From: Xanthomonas rydalmerensis | GTDB lineage: Bacteria; Pseudomonadota; Gammaproteobacteria; Xanthomonadales; Xanthomonadaceae | DNA: 64,000 nt | Assembly: GCF_033170385.1 (NCBI RefSeq) | Contig: NZ_CP126170.1 | Location: 3,930,001 to 3,994,000 of the forward strand | Direction of reading: 5' to 3' | Program-made: the position numbers and the translations under genes | Shown here: positions 50,837 through 60,861 of the stretch, piece by piece | Numbering within the stretch: the first letter of the stretch is position 1 | How the letters are laid out: each line of letters begins with the position of its first letter | Notes under the pieces: generated by a model | Told to the model about the DNA's origin: nothing | Database searches by the model: none | The model's input: the letters and a program-made list of their open reading frames with translations, nothing else

Positions 50837-51394
50837 TCAGGCCTTCTCGACCTGGCCGAATTCCAGTTCCACCGGGGTGGAACGGCCGAAGATCAGCACC
50901 GCAACACGCAGGCGGCTCTTCTCGTAGTTGACTTCCTCGACCACGCCGTTGAAGTCGTTGAACGGGCCGTCGGTGACCCGAACCATCTGGCCCGGCTCGA
51001 ACAACACCTTCGGACGCGGCTTCTCCACGCCATCCTGAACGCGCTGCAGGATCGCATCGGCCTCTTCGTCGCGGATCGGCAACGGACGGTCGGCGGTGCC
51101 GCCGATGAAGCCCATCACCTTCGGCGTTTCCTTGACCAGGTGCCAGCTTTCGTTGTCGATGCGCGGAATGCCGCCCTCTTCGTGGGTCTCGATCTGCACC
51201 AGCACGTAGCCCGGGAAGAACTTGCGCTCGGAACGGCGCTTCTGGCCGGAGCGCATCTCGATAACTTCCTCGGTGGGGACCAGCACGTCGCCGAAGCGCT
51301 CCTGCATCTCGTCACGCACAATACGGTCGCGCAGCGCTTGGGCCACGGACTTCTCGAAGCCTGAATAGGCGTGAACGACATACCAACGCTTCAC
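50837..51394 (-). CDS. nusG: Transcription termination/antitermination factor NusG
   Basis: NusG binds RNA polymerase to aid elongation and links it to Rho or to the ribosome via S10. The 185-residue protein has the N-terminal polymerase-binding domain ([20 protein letters not shown]) and a C-terminal KOW domain ([20 protein letters not shown]). It is 13 bases after secE. Confidence 0.99.
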   Translation of the reverse strand: MKRWYVVHAYSGFEKSVAQALRDRIVRDEMQERFGDVLVPTEEVIEMRSGQKRRSERKFFPGYVLVQIETHEEGGIPRIDNESWHLVKETPKVMGFIGGTADRPLPIRDEEADAILQRVQDGVEKPRPKVLFEPGQMVRVTDGPFNDFNGVVEEVNYEKSRLRVAVLIFGRSTPVELEFGQVEKA

Positions 51395-51407
51395 TGCTGC
51401 ACTCTCC

Positions 51408-51821
51408 TCAACGGCTCACGAACCACTGCATCAGCTTCTGGATCAGGAAATCGAACCCGCCCAGCAGCAGACTCAGAATGATCACCACCACGATCACCAC
51501 CCAGGTGGTGCGAATGGCTTCCTGACGGGTCGGCCACACCACTTTGCGCAGTTCGAAACGGGATTCGGACAGGAACTCGCGGCCTTCGCGACCCTTGGCG
51601 GTCATCAGGAATACCGCCGCGCCCGCAGCCAGACCCGCGATCACCGCCAGTGCGCGCAGCGGACCGGACCAGCTCCCCAGTTGTGCCGCACGGCTCGGCT
51701 CACCGAACCAGAACCAGACGAACAGGCCCGCGATCACCAGCAGCGCTGCGATGACGTACTTGACGATATCGCCGCCAGAAGACGCGGCGGGGCCTTTGGA
51801 ATGCTCGATCTTGCTGTTCAT
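51408..51821 (-). CDS. secE: Preprotein translocase subunit SecE
   Basis: SecE clamps SecY in the translocon. The 137-residue protein has three membrane helices, as in E. coli: [34 protein letters not shown] and [20 protein letters not shown], with the conserved amphipathic segment [18 protein letters not shown] before the last. It lies just after tRNA-Trp. Confidence 0.98.
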   Translation of the reverse strand: MNSKIEHSKGPAASSGGDIVKYVIAALLVIAGLFVWFWFGEPSRAAQLGSWSGPLRALAVIAGLAAGAAVFLMTAKGREGREFLSESRFELRKVVWPTRQEAIRTTWVVIVVVIILSLLLGGFDFLIQKLMQWFVSR

Positions 51822-51871
51822 CCGACTCTTGCTGCTATGCGACCGAGGTCACTGGATAGGGAGCGGCAGAT

Positions 51872-51947
<76 letters not shown>

Positions 51948-52054
51948 GTAGTAAGAACGACTGCACTTCCCTGAGACGGCGAAGGCGGACCGAAGGTTCC
52001 GGCCCGCCCTTCGCTGAACCCGGCGACCGGAGCCGCCTGCACCTCGTCGGATTC

Positions 52055-52106
52055 CGGCGGCTACAGCCGCCGTCCTGCCGTCGAGCCCGGCGGCCGAGGC
52101 CGCCGG
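52055..52106 (-). terminator. Hairpins after tuf2
   Basis: CCGGCGGCC/GGCCGCCGG (52087-52106, GA loop) starts six bases beyond the tuf2 stop codon and is the same stem as after tuf1. A second stem CGGCGGC/GCCGCCG (52055-52072) follows. The T run is weak. Confidence 0.65.
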
Positions 52107-52112
52107 AGGGCA

Positions 52113-53303
52113 TTACTTGATGATCTTGGCCACCACGCCGGCGCCGACGGTCCGGCCACCTTCGCGGATCGCGAAACGCAGGCCTTCGTCCATCGCCACC
52201 GGGTTGATCAGCGTCACCACCATCTTGACGTTGTCGCCCGGCATCACCATCTCCACGCCTTCCGGCAGCTGGCACGCGCCAGTGATATCGGTGGTGCGGA
52301 AGTAGAACTGCGGACGGTAACCCTTGAAGAACGGGGTGTGACGGCCGCCCTCGTCCTTCGACAGCACGTACACTTCGGCTTCGAAGTCGGTGTGCGGCTT
52401 GATCGAACCCGGCTTGCACAGCACCTGGCCGCGCTCCACGTCGTCACGCTTGGTGCCGCGCAGCAGCAGGCCCGCGTTGTCGCCCGCCTGGCCCTGGTCC
52501 AGCAGCTTGCGGAACATTTCCACGCCGGTCACGGTGGTCTTCTGCGTCGCACGGATGCCGACGATTTCGATTTCGTCGCCCACCTTGATGATGCCGCGCT
52601 CGATACGGCCGGTCACCACGGTGCCGCGGCCCGAGATCGAGAACACGTCTTCCACCGGCATCAGGAACGGCTTGTCCACGTCGCGCTGCGGCTCCGGGAT
52701 GAACGAGTCCAGCGCGTCCACCAGCTTCAGGATCGCCGGCACGCCGATCTCGCTCTGGTCGCCTTCCAGCGCCAGGCGGGCCGAACCGTGGATGATCGGG
52801 GTGTCGTCGCCCGGGAAGTCGTACTTGCTCAGCAGCTCGCGCACTTCCATCTCGACCAGCTCGAGCAGCTCGGCGTCGTCGACCATGTCGGCCTTGTTCA
52901 GGAACACCACGATGTGCGGCACGCCGACCTGACGCGACAGCAGGATGTGCTCGCGGGTCTGCGGCATCGGGCCGTCAGCGGCCGAGCACACCAGGATCGC
53001 GCCGTCCATCTGCGCCGCACCGGTGATCATGTTCTTGACGTAGTCCGCGTGACCCGGGCAATCCACGTGCGCGTAGTGGCGCGTCGGGGATTCGTATTCC
53101 ACGTGGGCGGTCGAGATCGTGATGCCGCGCGCCTTCTCTTCCGGCGCCGCGTCGATCGCGTCGTACGCCTTGAACTCGCCGCCGAAGCGCTCTGCGCCGA
53201 TCTTGGTCAGCGCCGCGGTCAGCGTGGTCTTGCCGTGGTCGACGTGACCGATGGTGCCGACGTTGACGTGCGGCTTGGTGCGCTCGAACTTACCCTTGGC
53301 CAT
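52113..53303 (-). CDS. tuf: Elongation factor Tu, copy 2
   Basis: This second EF-Tu gene encodes a 396-residue protein identical to copy 1. Comparing the two genes base by base I find nine differences, all silent; they include a cluster of three in the codons for Gly-Tyr-Arg near 52315-52321. The flanks are different except for the stem directly after the stop codon. It lies between tRNA-Thr and tRNA-Trp, like tufB of E. coli, and probably shares a transcript with the tRNAs. Confidence 0.99.
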   Translation of the reverse strand: MAKGKFERTKPHVNVGTIGHVDHGKTTLTAALTKIGAERFGGEFKAYDAIDAAPEEKARGITISTAHVEYESPTRHYAHVDCPGHADYVKNMITGAAQMDGAILVCSAADGPMPQTREHILLSRQVGVPHIVVFLNKADMVDDAELLELVEMEVRELLSKYDFPGDDTPIIHGSARLALEGDQSEIGVPAILKLVDALDSFIPEPQRDVDKPFLMPVEDVFSISGRGTVVTGRIERGIIKVGDEIEIVGIRATQKTTVTGVEMFRKLLDQGQAGDNAGLLLRGTKRDDVERGQVLCKPGSIKPHTDFEAEVYVLSKDEGGRHTPFFKGYRPQFYFRTTDITGACQLPEGVEMVMPGDNVKMVVTLINPVAMDEGLRFAIREGGRTVGAGVVAKIIK

Positions 53304-53348
53304 GGCTGCTTCTTCTCGGTGATCGTAGAAAGATTTGACGACTGAATA

Positions 53349-53424
53349 TGGTGCTCACGAAAGGAATCGAACCTTCGACCTCCTCCTTACCAAGGAGGTG
53401 CTCTACCGACTGAGCTACGTGAGC
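53349..53424 (-). tRNA. tRNA-Thr (GGT)
   Basis: The 76-base cloverleaf has acceptor GCTCACG/CGTGAGC, anticodon stem CTCCT/AGGAG with loop TGGTA in the centre (anticodon GGT), T loop TTCGATT and an encoded CCA end. It lies 45 bases upstream of tuf2. Confidence 0.96.
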
Positions 53425-53454
53425 GTTGTTCTATTGTGACACAAGCGCGTTCAA

Positions 53455-53528
53455 TGGAGCGGGAGACGGGAATCGAACCCGCACCATCAGCTTGGAAGGC
53501 TGAGGTTCTACCGTTGAACTACTCCCGC
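53455..53528 (-). tRNA. tRNA-Gly (TCC)
   Basis: The 74-base cloverleaf has acceptor GCGGGAG/CTCCCGC, anticodon loop CTTCCAA (anticodon TCC), T loop TTCGATT and an encoded CCA end. It lies 30 bases from tRNA-Thr. Confidence 0.97.
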
Positions 53529-53560
53529 TACGGGATGCCGCACTGCCACAACAAAATAAC

Positions 53561-53646
53561 TGGTGGAGGGAGGTGGATTCGAACCACCGAAGGCGTAAGC
53601 CAGCAGATTTACAGTCTGCCCCCGTTGGCCGCTTGGGTATCCCTCC
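53561..53646 (-). tRNA. tRNA-Tyr (GTA)
   Basis: The 86-base molecule has a long variable arm, as expected for tyrosine: acceptor GGAGGGA/TCCCTCC, anticodon loop CTGTAAA (anticodon GTA), T loop TTCGAAT and an encoded CCA end. It is the first gene of the tRNA-tuf2 transcript. Confidence 0.97.
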
Positions 53647-53706
53647 AACTTACCCACTCGAACCCGGCTGCGAAGCCGAAATCAGAGAGGGGTGAAACAG
53701 CCCGCT

Positions 53707-53735
53707 ATTCTTCCCTGACATCCCCGCCTTGTCAA
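53707..53735 (-). promoter_or_regulatory. Promoter of the tRNA-Tyr/Gly/Thr-tuf2 operon
   Basis: On the minus strand a perfect TTGACA is followed after 17 bases by AAGAAT and then a GC-rich stretch (AGCGGGCTG). A perfect -35, weak -10 and GC-rich start region are typical of stable-RNA promoters under stringent control. Confidence 0.7.
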
Positions 53736-53805
53736 CAGTATTTTGACGCGATGTCGCAGGAAATCGTCGTTGCTCGCGCGCGCCCGGCCAGGACGCGCGC
53801 GCGCA

Positions 53806-54897
53806 TCAGACGTTGAAGCGGAAATGCAGGATATCGCCTTCCTGCACGCGGTATTCCTTGCCTTCCAGACGCAGGCGCCCGGCCTCCTTGGCACCGGCCT
53901 CGCCCTTGTACTTGATGAAGTCGTCGTAGGCGATGGTTTCGGCGCGGATGAAGCCCTTTTCGAAGTCGGTGTGGATCACCGCCGCAGCCTGCGGCGCGGT
54001 CGACCCGGCCTTGACCGTCCAGGCGCGCACTTCCTTCACTCCGGCGGTGAAGTAGGTCTGCAGACCCAGCAGGGTGTAGCCGGCGCGGATCACCCGGTTC
54101 AGGCCCGGCTCGTTCAGACCCAGATCGGCCAGGAACGCATCGCGGTCGGCGTCGTCCAGCTGCGACAGCTCCTCCTCGATCGCCGCCGACACCGGCACCA
54201 CCTCGGCGCCCTCGGCAGCGGCATGCGCACGCACCGCATCCAGGTGCGGATTGTTCTCGAACCCGTCTTCCAGCACGTTGGCGATGTACATCACCGGCTT
54301 GAGGGTGAGCAGGAACAGATCGCGCACCAGCGCCTTCTCTTCCTCGTCCAGGCCGGCGTTGCGCCCGGCCTTGCCCTCGGCCAGCGCGGCCTGCAGCTTG
54401 GCCAGCACCGGCTTGCGCGCCGCCGCGTCCTTGTCGCCGCCCTTGGCCGAACGCTCGGCACGGTTGAGCGCCTTCTCCACGCTATCCAGGTCGGCCAGGG
54501 CCAACTCGGTGTCGATGGTCTCGATGTCGGAGACCGGGTCGACCTTGTTGTTCACGTGGATGATGTCGCCATGCTCGAAGCAGCGCACCACGTGGGTGAT
54601 CGCATCGACTTCGCGGATATGCGCCAGGAACTTGTTGCCCAGGCCCTCACCACTGGCCGCACCGGCGACCAGGCCGGCGATGTCGACGAACTCGACCGCG
54701 GTCGGCACGACCTTCTGCGGATTGATGATCGCCGCCAGCGCGTTCAGACGCGGATCCGGCACCGGCACCACGCCCACGTTCGGCTCGATGGTGCAGAACG
54801 GAAAATTGGCCGCGGCGATGCCCGCCTTGGTCAGCGCATTGAACAGGGTCGACTTGCCGACGTTGGGCAGGCCGACGATGCCGCATTTGATGCCCAT
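53806..54897 (-). CDS. ychF: Redox-regulated ATPase YchF
   Basis: This P-loop protein of the Obg group prefers ATP and binds the ribosome; it affects stress tolerance and translation starts. Of 363 residues, the N-terminal G domain has [20 protein letters not shown] and [19 protein letters not shown]; a coiled-coil insertion and the C-terminal TGS domain ([20 protein letters not shown]) follow. It is 75 bases after pth with a hairpin repeat in the gap. Confidence 0.98.
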   Translation of the reverse strand: MGIKCGIVGLPNVGKSTLFNALTKAGIAAANFPFCTIEPNVGVVPVPDPRLNALAAIINPQKVVPTAVEFVDIAGLVAGAASGEGLGNKFLAHIREVDAITHVVRCFEHGDIIHVNNKVDPVSDIETIDTELALADLDSVEKALNRAERSAKGGDKDAAARKPVLAKLQAALAEGKAGRNAGLDEEEKALVRDLFLLTLKPVMYIANVLEDGFENNPHLDAVRAHAAAEGAEVVPVSAAIEEELSQLDDADRDAFLADLGLNEPGLNRVIRAGYTLLGLQTYFTAGVKEVRAWTVKAGSTAPQAAAVIHTDFEKGFIRAETIAYDDFIKYKGEAGAKEAGRLRLEGKEYRVQEGDILHFRFNV

Positions 54898-54909
54898 GTT
54901 TCAGTTTCC

Positions 54910-54983
54910 GGGATTTGGGATTCGGGATTGGAGATTCGCCCAGCCGCGCGGCCGCGAATCCCCAATCCCCAATCACGCATCCC
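54910..54983. repeat. GGGATT-family hairpin repeat between pth and ychF
   Basis: The left arm, four heptads (GGGATTTGGGATTCGGGATT and on, 54910-54938), faces a right arm CGAATCCCCAATCCCCAATC and on (54955-54983), around a 16-base GC-rich centre. It fills nearly the whole gap between the two genes. Confidence 0.8.
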
Positions 54984-55557
54984 TGTTCGTATGCAACCGC
55001 TTCATCGCCTCGTTGAAGTCGCCCTGCACGGCCAGCGGCAGCACGTCGATGGCGTCGTCGATGGCGCGGTCGATGAGGACTTGGTCGTCCTTGCCGGCGC
55101 GTCCCAGCACCCACGGCACCACCTTGTCCTTGTGGCCGGGATGGCCGATGCCGATGCGCAGGCGGTGGAAGCCGGCATGCCCGAGCAGGCGAATGGTATC
55201 GCGCAGTCCGTTCTGGCCGCCGTGGCCGCCGTCGAACTTGAGCCGCGCGGTGCCCGGCGCCAGGTCCAGTTCGTCGTGTGCCAGCAGCGCCTGCGCCGGT
55301 TCGATCTTCCAGAAGCGCAATGCGGCCGTCACCGACTTGCCGCTGAGATTCATGAAGGTGGCCGGCTTCAGCAGCCACACCGCCTGCCCCGCAACCTCGA
55401 TCTTGGCGGTCTCGCCGAACAGCTTGGCGTCCACGCTCCAGCGCGCGCCGGCCCGCTCGGCCAACGCGTCCACAAAACGAAACCCGGCGTTGTGCCGGGT
55501 GTTCGCGTGTTCGGCACCGGGATTGCCCAGGCCGACGATCAGACGCAGACCAGTCAT
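54973..55557 (-). CDS. pth: Peptidyl-tRNA hydrolase
   Basis: The enzyme frees tRNA from peptidyl-tRNA that falls off the ribosome. The 194-residue protein has LRLIVGLGNPGAEHANTRHN with Asn12 and the catalytic His22, plus Asn70 (TFMNLSG) and Asp95 (AHDELDL), the known active-site set. The start at 55557 has no clear ribosome binding site. Its final codons overlap the edge of the GGGATT-family repeat. It follows rplY after 53 bases. Confidence 0.98.
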   Translation of the reverse strand: MTGLRLIVGLGNPGAEHANTRHNAGFRFVDALAERAGARWSVDAKLFGETAKIEVAGQAVWLLKPATFMNLSGKSVTAALRFWKIEPAQALLAHDELDLAPGTARLKFDGGHGGQNGLRDTIRLLGHAGFHRLRIGIGHPGHKDKVVPWVLGRAGKDDQVLIDRAIDDAIDVLPLAVQGDFNEAMKRLHTNRDA

Positions 55558-55610
55558 GCGCAATGCATCGCCGCAGCGTCCGGACCGAAGCCCGGACGCC
55601 GCGCAGGCGA

Positions 55611-56261
55611 TTACTTGCCGTCCTTCTTGGCCGGCTCGGCAGCGGCAGCCGCCGCGTCGGTGGCTTCCGGCTCTTCCTCGACACGGCCGTGCTTGGCGAT
55701 GACCACCGCCACGTCGTGCTCCTTGCCCAGCTTCAGTTCCGGCAGCTCGACGCCGGCCGGCAGCTTCAGGTCGGACAGGTGGATCACGTCGCCGACCGAC
55801 AGCGCCGACAGGTCGACTTCGACGAACTCCGGCAGGTCCTTCGGCAGGCACACGACCTGGATTTCGTTCAGCTCGTGGGTCACGACCACCTCGGCCGACT
55901 TGCCGGCCGGGGACACGTCCTCGTTGAGGAAGTGCAGCGGCACCGACGCGTGCAGCGCCTCGTTGTCGTTCACGCGCTGGAAGTCGATGTGCATGATCAG
56001 CTGCTTGAACGGGTGACGCTGCATATCGCGCAGCAGCACCTTCTGCACGTCGCCGTTCAGGCTCAGGCTGAGGATGGACGAATAGAACCAGTCGTTCTGG
56101 CTGGCCAGCCAGACTTCGTTGTGGTCGAGCTGGATGTTGACCGGCTTCAGATCGCCACCGTAGACGATCGCCGGGATCAGGCCGTCGCGACGGAGGCGGC
56201 GGCTCGCACCCTTGCCCTCGACTTCGCGGCGCTGAACCTTGATTTCATGCGTGGTTGCCAT
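55611..56261 (-). CDS. rplY: 50S ribosomal protein L25, long Ctc form
   Basis: L25 binds 5S rRNA. At 216 residues this is the long Ctc form with a C-terminal TL5 domain; it begins MATTHEIKVQRREVEGKGAS and has PAIVYGGDLKPVNIQLDHNE. The tail is alanine-, glutamate- and lysine-rich. It is between prs and pth, a common order in proteobacteria, and has a highly structured 163-base upstream gap. Confidence 0.98.
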   Translation of the reverse strand: MATTHEIKVQRREVEGKGASRRLRRDGLIPAIVYGGDLKPVNIQLDHNEVWLASQNDWFYSSILSLSLNGDVQKVLLRDMQRHPFKQLIMHIDFQRVNDNEALHASVPLHFLNEDVSPAGKSAEVVVTHELNEIQVVCLPKDLPEFVEVDLSALSVGDVIHLSDLKLPAGVELPELKLGKEHDVAVVIAKHGRVEEEPEATDAAAAAAEPAKKDGK

Positions 56262-56286
56262 TTGCGTTTACTACCTTGGTTGAATG

Positions 56287-56333
56287 AACCGCCTCACGGC
56301 GGTTTTGATGACTCTTCCGCGACCAGAAGAGTC
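56287..56333. other. Two hairpins just upstream of rplY
   Basis: AACCGCC/GGCGGTT (56287-56304, four-base loop) and GACTCTTC/GAAGAGTC (56310-56333, eight-base loop) are perfect stems in the last 70 bases before the rplY start. Neither is followed by T on the minus strand. They could fold the rplY leader or mark the 3' end of prs mRNA. Confidence 0.6.
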
Positions 56334-56344
56334 TGTGGGAAGCC

Positions 56345-56419
56345 GGGATTGGAGATTCGGGATTGGGGATTCGCAACGGCGCCGCTTCTGCGAATCCCCA
56401 ATCCCGAATCCCCAATCCC
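56345..56419. repeat. GGGATT-family hairpin repeat between prs and rplY
   Basis: This is the best copy. A 30-base left arm (56345-56374, starting GGGATTGGAGATTCGGGATT) and a 30-base right arm (56390-56419, starting GCGAATCCCCAATCCCGAAT) are complementary with only one mismatch, around 15 bases. In RNA this would be a very stable stem, five bases after the prs stop codon. Confidence 0.85.
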
Positions 56420-56424
56420 TGCCC

Positions 56425-57384
56425 TTAATCGACGTACAACGAGCTCACCGACTCGCCGAAGGCGATGCGGCGAATGGTTTCGGCCAACAGCTCGGCGACG
56501 CTGAGCTGGCGGATCTTGCCGCAGGCGCGGGCAGCCTCCGACAGCGGGATGGTGTCGGTGACGACCAGCTCGTCCAGCTGCGAATTGGTGATGTTGCTCA
56601 CCGCGGGGCCGGACAGCACCGGATGCGTGCAGTACGCGGCGACCTTCAGCGCGCCGCGCTCCTTCAGCGCGGCCGCGGCCGCGCACAGGGTGCCGGCGGT
56701 GTCGACGATGTCGTCGACCAGCACGCAGGTCTTGCCCTCGACGTCGCCGATGATGTTCATCACCGTGGACACGTTGGCGCGCGGGCGGCGCTTGTCGATG
56801 ATCGCCAGGTCCGCATCGTCCAGGCGCTTGGCCACCGCACGGGCGCGGACCACGCCACCCACGTCCGGCGACACCACGATCAGGTTGTCGGTGCCGTAGG
56901 CGCGCCAGATGTCGGCCAGCAGCAGCGGCGAGGCGTAAACGTTGTCGACCGGGATGTCGAAGAAGCCCTGGATCTGGTCGGCGTGCAGGTCCACGGTCAG
57001 CACGCGGTCGGCGTTGACCGCGCTGAACATCTTGGCGGCGACTTTGGCGGTGATCGGCACGCGCGAGGAGCGCATGCGCCGGTCCTGCCGCGAGTAGCCG
57101 AAGTACGGCACCACCGCGGTGACGCTGGCGGCGCTGGCGCGCTTGAGCGCGTCGATGATCACCAGCAACTCCATCAGGTTCTCTGCGCTGGGCGCGCAGG
57201 TCGGCTGGATCACGAACACTTCCTGCCGGCGCACGTTCTCCTCGATCTCCACCTGCACTTCACCGTCGGAGAAGCTGGAGACCATCGCCTTGCCGGGGCG
57301 CACGCCCAGTTCGCGGCAGATGCTTTTGGCCAGGGGCTTGTTGGCGTTGCCGGAGAACACCAGCAGGTTGCGTTGGTCTTGCAT
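56425..57384 (-). CDS. prs: Ribose-phosphate pyrophosphokinase
   Basis: The enzyme makes phosphoribosyl pyrophosphate from ribose 5-phosphate and ATP, for nucleotides, histidine and tryptophan. The 319-residue protein has [20 protein letters not shown], the metal site [15 protein letters not shown] and the phosphoribosyl motif [12 protein letters not shown]. The family start is [15 protein letters not shown] at 57384. tRNA-Gln lies 140 bases upstream on the same strand. Confidence 0.98.
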   Translation of the reverse strand: MQDQRNLLVFSGNANKPLAKSICRELGVRPGKAMVSSFSDGEVQVEIEENVRRQEVFVIQPTCAPSAENLMELLVIIDALKRASAASVTAVVPYFGYSRQDRRMRSSRVPITAKVAAKMFSAVNADRVLTVDLHADQIQGFFDIPVDNVYASPLLLADIWRAYGTDNLIVVSPDVGGVVRARAVAKRLDDADLAIIDKRRPRANVSTVMNIIGDVEGKTCVLVDDIVDTAGTLCAAAAALKERGALKVAAYCTHPVLSGPAVSNITNSQLDELVVTDTIPLSEAARACGKIRQLSVAELLAETIRRIAFGESVSSLYVD

Positions 57385-57524
57385 GAGGGTCTCTCGGGTG
57401 GCTGCAAAGAGCGTGTGGCGACGAAAACCGGACGAATCGAAAAAGCGAGGAGAAGCGATGCCTTTCCCGTTGAATCCCCGCACATGGATGTGCGGGCGTT
57501 TGCAGAGGGATCTGCATACCCAAA

Positions 57525-57601
57525 TGGCAGGGGCGGTAGGATTCGAACCTACGAATGCCAGGATCAAAACCTGGTGCCTTGGGCCTCTTGGCGACGCCCC
57601 T
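57525..57601 (-). tRNA. tRNA-Gln (TTG)
   Basis: The 77-base cloverleaf has acceptor AGGGGCG/CGCCCCT, the D arm GTCGCCAAG typical of glutamine tRNAs, anticodon stem CCAGG/CCTGG with loop TTTTGAT (anticodon TTG), T loop TTCGAAT and an encoded CCA end. It lies between ispE and prs. Confidence 0.95.
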
Positions 57602-57614
57602 GCATAAACCTGTG

Positions 57615-58478
57615 TCAAGCCTCCAGCGCGTCGAGCAGCGGCGAACGCGGGACGCCGCCTGCCACCCAGGCGCGCATCCCGTCCGGCAAGTCCGCCAGCG
57701 CGCGCACGGCGGCAGCGCGATCGGCAAACTCGACGAAACAACCGCTCCCCGACCCGGTCAGGCGTGGCGTACCGATCCGCGCCAGCGCCTGGAACGTGGC
57801 CTGGACGGCCGGTTCGCGGCGAAGCAGGACCGGCTCGAACGCGTTACCGAGCAGGAAACCTGAAACGAAGTCCGCTATTTTCGCGGGCGCAGCATCCCGC
57901 GTCAAATCGGGGGACTGGAACAGCGCCGCGGTGGGCACGTGCACCCCCGGATCGGCGAGCACATACCAGGCCGGCGGCAGCGCCAGGGCTGTCAATTGCT
58001 CGCCCACCCCCTCGGCCCAGGCGTCGCGCCCGCGCACGAACACCGGCACATCCGCCCCCAGCGACAGGCCGAGGCCGGCCAGGGCGTCCTCGTCCAGCCC
58101 GGCGCCCCACAGCGCGTTCAGCGCCACCAGTGCGGTCGCCGCATCGGACGAGCCACCGCCGAAGCCGCCGCCCGCCGGAATGCGCTTTTCGACGCGGATA
58201 TCCACACCTTGGACGACATTCGCTGCTTTTTGCAGAAGCCGCGCGGCACGCACCAGCAGGTCGTCGGCCTCCGCGACCCCGGCCACGGAGGGGCCGATCC
58301 GCGCCACCACCCCGTCGGCGCGCGGCCGCAGGTGCACCGTATCGCCCCAGTCCAGCAGGCGGAACACGGTCTGCAACTGGTGGTAGCCGTCCGCTCGGCG
58401 GCCGGTAATCTGCAGAAACAGGTTCAGCTTCGCCGGGGCCGGCCAGGACGACCAGCCCCCGTCGATGGGCGCGCTCAT
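57615..58478 (-). CDS. ispE: 4-diphosphocytidyl-2-C-methyl-D-erythritol kinase
   Basis: The enzyme phosphorylates the CDP-methylerythritol intermediate of the non-mevalonate isoprenoid pathway. The 287-residue GHMP kinase has [20 protein letters not shown], the glycine-rich ATP loop [20 protein letters not shown] and the C-terminal [11 protein letters not shown]. Its ATG overlaps the lolB stop (ATGA), and tRNA-Gln follows 13 bases after its stop. Confidence 0.97.
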   Translation of the reverse strand: MSAPIDGGWSSWPAPAKLNLFLQITGRRADGYHQLQTVFRLLDWGDTVHLRPRADGVVARIGPSVAGVAEADDLLVRAARLLQKAANVVQGVDIRVEKRIPAGGGFGGGSSDAATALVALNALWGAGLDEDALAGLGLSLGADVPVFVRGRDAWAEGVGEQLTALALPPAWYVLADPGVHVPTAALFQSPDLTRDAAPAKIADFVSGFLLGNAFEPVLLRREPAVQATFQALARIGTPRLTGSGSGCFVEFADRAAAVRALADLPDGMRAWVAGGVPRSPLLDALEA

Positions 58479-59128
58479 GGCGCCGGAATGTCCCAGTGGT
58501 CCACCAGCAAGCGCACCTTGGCGTCGCCGTTGCGCGCCTCGATGCGCCGCGGCAGGGCCGGCTGGCCGTCGCTGGGCGGGTACCACTCCTGGAACTCGAT
58601 GTCCCAGCCCATCTGCCGCAAGGTGCGCGGCCGCCCCTGGGCATCGTAGTCCACGTGTTCGGGCGCTTCGGTATCCCACGCCACCTGCCCGCGCACCCAC
58701 TGCGGCAGCAGATTGACCGGGATTTCCCAGCCGGTCGCTTCCAGCAGCAGCTGTTCGGCGTTTTCGCCTTCGCGCGGCCCGCCCTCCATGCCTTCCAGGC
58801 GCCCGGCCTCGGAGTGGCTGTCGCCGATCAGGCGCCAGCTCTGCCGGGTCACCGGCGCGCTGAGCTGCACCTCGTACTGGCGATGCTGCTGCTTCCAGTC
58901 GATGCGGCCGCTGCCGCCATTGCGGCCGTTGCTGATCGCGACCCGTCCCTGGAACGACCAGTCCGGATGCGCCTGTAGCCACTGCGCGCGCGCTGCCTCG
59001 GCCTGCTGCGCGGCGGCATCGGGCGTGGCGACGGCGACCGGCGCCGGGGTGCGGGTCGGCAGCGCGCTGCAGCCGCCCAGCAGCAGCCCGGCGGCCAGCG
59101 CCCACGCAGCGCGCAAGCCAGGCCTCAC
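58475..59128 (-). CDS. lolB: Outer-membrane lipoprotein receptor LolB
   Basis: LolB takes lipoproteins from LolA and inserts them into the outer membrane. The 217-residue protein has a lipoprotein signal with Cys20 ([10 protein letters not shown]) and the LolB beta-barrel core ([35 protein letters not shown]). It starts with GTG in a GTGA overlap with the upstream TPR gene and overlaps ispE at its end, so all three are coupled. lolB next to ispE is common in gammaproteobacteria. Confidence 0.95.
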   Translation of the reverse strand: MRPGLRAAWALAAGLLLGGCSALPTRTPAPVAVATPDAAAQQAEAARAQWLQAHPDWSFQGRVAISNGRNGGSGRIDWKQQHRQYEVQLSAPVTRQSWRLIGDSHSEAGRLEGMEGGPREGENAEQLLLEATGWEIPVNLLPQWVRGQVAWDTEAPEHVDYDAQGRPRTLRQMGWDIEFQEWYPPSDGQPALPRRIEARNGDAKVRLLVDHWDIPAP

Positions 59129-60795
59129 GGGCTCACCTGTTCCAGGGCGCGGCGCAGCGCGCGATTGTCAGGATCGAGCTTGCGCGCCTCGTCGAAGTAC
59201 TTGTTGGCCTCCTCGTGCTTGCCCTGCTCCCACAGCACCTGGCCGATGTGCGCGGCGATCTCCGGATCCTTCACCTGGCTCCAGGCGCGACGCAGCTGCA
59301 CCAGCGCCTCCTGGGTCTTGCCGAGCCGGTACAGCACCCAGCCGTAGCTGTCGATGATCGCGGCATTGTCCGGATCGGCGGTGCGGGCGCGGTCGATCAG
59401 CTGCAGCGCCTCGCGATAGCGCTTGGTGCGGTCGGCCAGGGTATAGCCGAGCGCATTCAGTGCCGCCACGTTCTCCGGGTCGGTGACCAGGATCTTGCGC
59501 AGATCGGCCTCGGCGCGGTCGATGCGGTCGCGGCGCTCCCAGGACAAGCCGCGCGCGTACAGCAGGGCGTTGTCGTCCGGATATGCGGCCAGGCCACGCT
59601 CGAACACCTGCAGCTCGCCGGCGTCGTCGCCGCTGCGCTGGCGCAATTCCGCCTCCAGCACATAGGCGTCGCGGCGCGCGGCATCGTCGGCCTCGGCATC
59701 GTCCTGCAGCGCGCGCGCCTCGGCGAAGGCCGCGTCCTTCTGGCCCAGCGCGTACAACGCGCCGGCCGCGCGCAGCCGCGCCTCGCTGCGCAGCGGGCCG
59801 CCCGGCACGCCGCGATACCAGTCCACCGCCTCCTGGTTGCGCTTGAGGAACTCGGCGATCTTGCCGAGCAGCAGGCGTCGCTCCGGATCGGGCCGGTCGG
59901 CGCCCTTGCGCAGTTCGTCGTACAGCGCGGTCAAGGCGGCGTTGTCCTGCAGCTTGGCCAGCATCGAGGCGCGCAGGCCATAGTTCTGGGTGGTCTGCGG
60001 CCCCAGCGCCAGCACCCGCGCCGCGGCGGCGGTGTCGCCGATGGCGTCGTAGGCATAGGCCAGCGCGGTGCGCAGTTCCGGATCGCCCGACACCTTGGGC
60101 TCCACACCCTCCAGCAGCGCGCGCGCCTGCTCGGTCTTGCCCGCCTGCTGCAGCTGCGTGGCGTGCAGCAGCGCCACACGCGGCTCCTGCGGGAAGCGCT
60201 TGACCAGTTGGTCGACGATGCGCTCGGCCAGCTTGGGCTGGTCCAGGCGCAGCGCCAGCCGCCCGAACTCCTGCCAGGCCTCGAGCTGGTCGGGGATGGC
60301 GTTGGCGTCGAGCAACTGGTCCAGGGCCTTGGCCGCCACCTCCGGATCGCGGTTGCCGCTGACCAGGGCAATCAGGGCGAAGCGCCAGCCGCGCGGATCC
60401 TTGTCGCGCAGCAAGGCCACCAGCAGGCTGCGCGCCTGGCGCAGATTGCCGTTGCGCAGGGCCAGCGAAGCCTCGGAGCTGCGCATGGCCAGCGACTCGG
60501 GCGCGCGCTGCCGCCACAGCGCCAGGGCCTGGGTGGCGGCGGCGCTGTCGTTGGCCAGCATCGCGATGCGGGTGGCGCGTTCGGCCAGACCGGCGTCGCC
60601 GGGGCTGTCGTTGGCGGCCTGCAGGTACCAGCGCGAGGCGTCGGCCAGTTGCCCGGCCTGCAGGGCGAACTCGCCGGCCAGGACCGGGGTCATCACGTCC
60701 TGGGCGGGGCTCGGCGCCTTGGCCGCGGCCGGTGCGGCCACGGCGGCGATTGCGGACAGCAGCAGAAAGGTACGGATGCGAATCAGTGCGGGCAT
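59125..60795 (-). CDS. Exported tetratricopeptide repeat protein, 556 aa
   Basis: This is a predicted periplasmic scaffold. The signal peptide (residues 1-24, [19 protein letters not shown]) is followed by TPR-like helix pairs over nearly the whole length, seen clearly in [40 protein letters not shown] and [20 protein letters not shown]. Partners are unknown. It is first in the three-gene unit with lolB and ispE, so a role in envelope biogenesis is possible. It is divergent from hemA. Confidence 0.9.
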   Translation of the reverse strand: MPALIRIRTFLLLSAIAAVAAPAAAKAPSPAQDVMTPVLAGEFALQAGQLADASRWYLQAANDSPGDAGLAERATRIAMLANDSAAATQALALWRQRAPESLAMRSSEASLALRNGNLRQARSLLVALLRDKDPRGWRFALIALVSGNRDPEVAAKALDQLLDANAIPDQLEAWQEFGRLALRLDQPKLAERIVDQLVKRFPQEPRVALLHATQLQQAGKTEQARALLEGVEPKVSGDPELRTALAYAYDAIGDTAAAARVLALGPQTTQNYGLRASMLAKLQDNAALTALYDELRKGADRPDPERRLLLGKIAEFLKRNQEAVDWYRGVPGGPLRSEARLRAAGALYALGQKDAAFAEARALQDDAEADDAARRDAYVLEAELRQRSGDDAGELQVFERGLAAYPDDNALLYARGLSWERRDRIDRAEADLRKILVTDPENVAALNALGYTLADRTKRYREALQLIDRARTADPDNAAIIDSYGWVLYRLGKTQEALVQLRRAWSQVKDPEIAAHIGQVLWEQGKHEEANKYFDEARKLDPDNRALRRALEQVSP

Positions 60796-60861
60796 CGGAA
60801 GCGGCCGGGCCGTAAAATGGGGCCCTGAATGGCCAGCAGCTTATCGCAAGCAACTGAACAG

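Noticed and set aside
54910..56419. Clustered direct repeats as a possible CRISPR array
   Set aside because: Units are seven bases, without spacers of constant length, and are arranged as facing arms; no cas gene is near.
60813..60818. TAAAAT as a hemA -10 element
   Set aside because: No matching -35 was found in the short gap to the divergent TPR gene.
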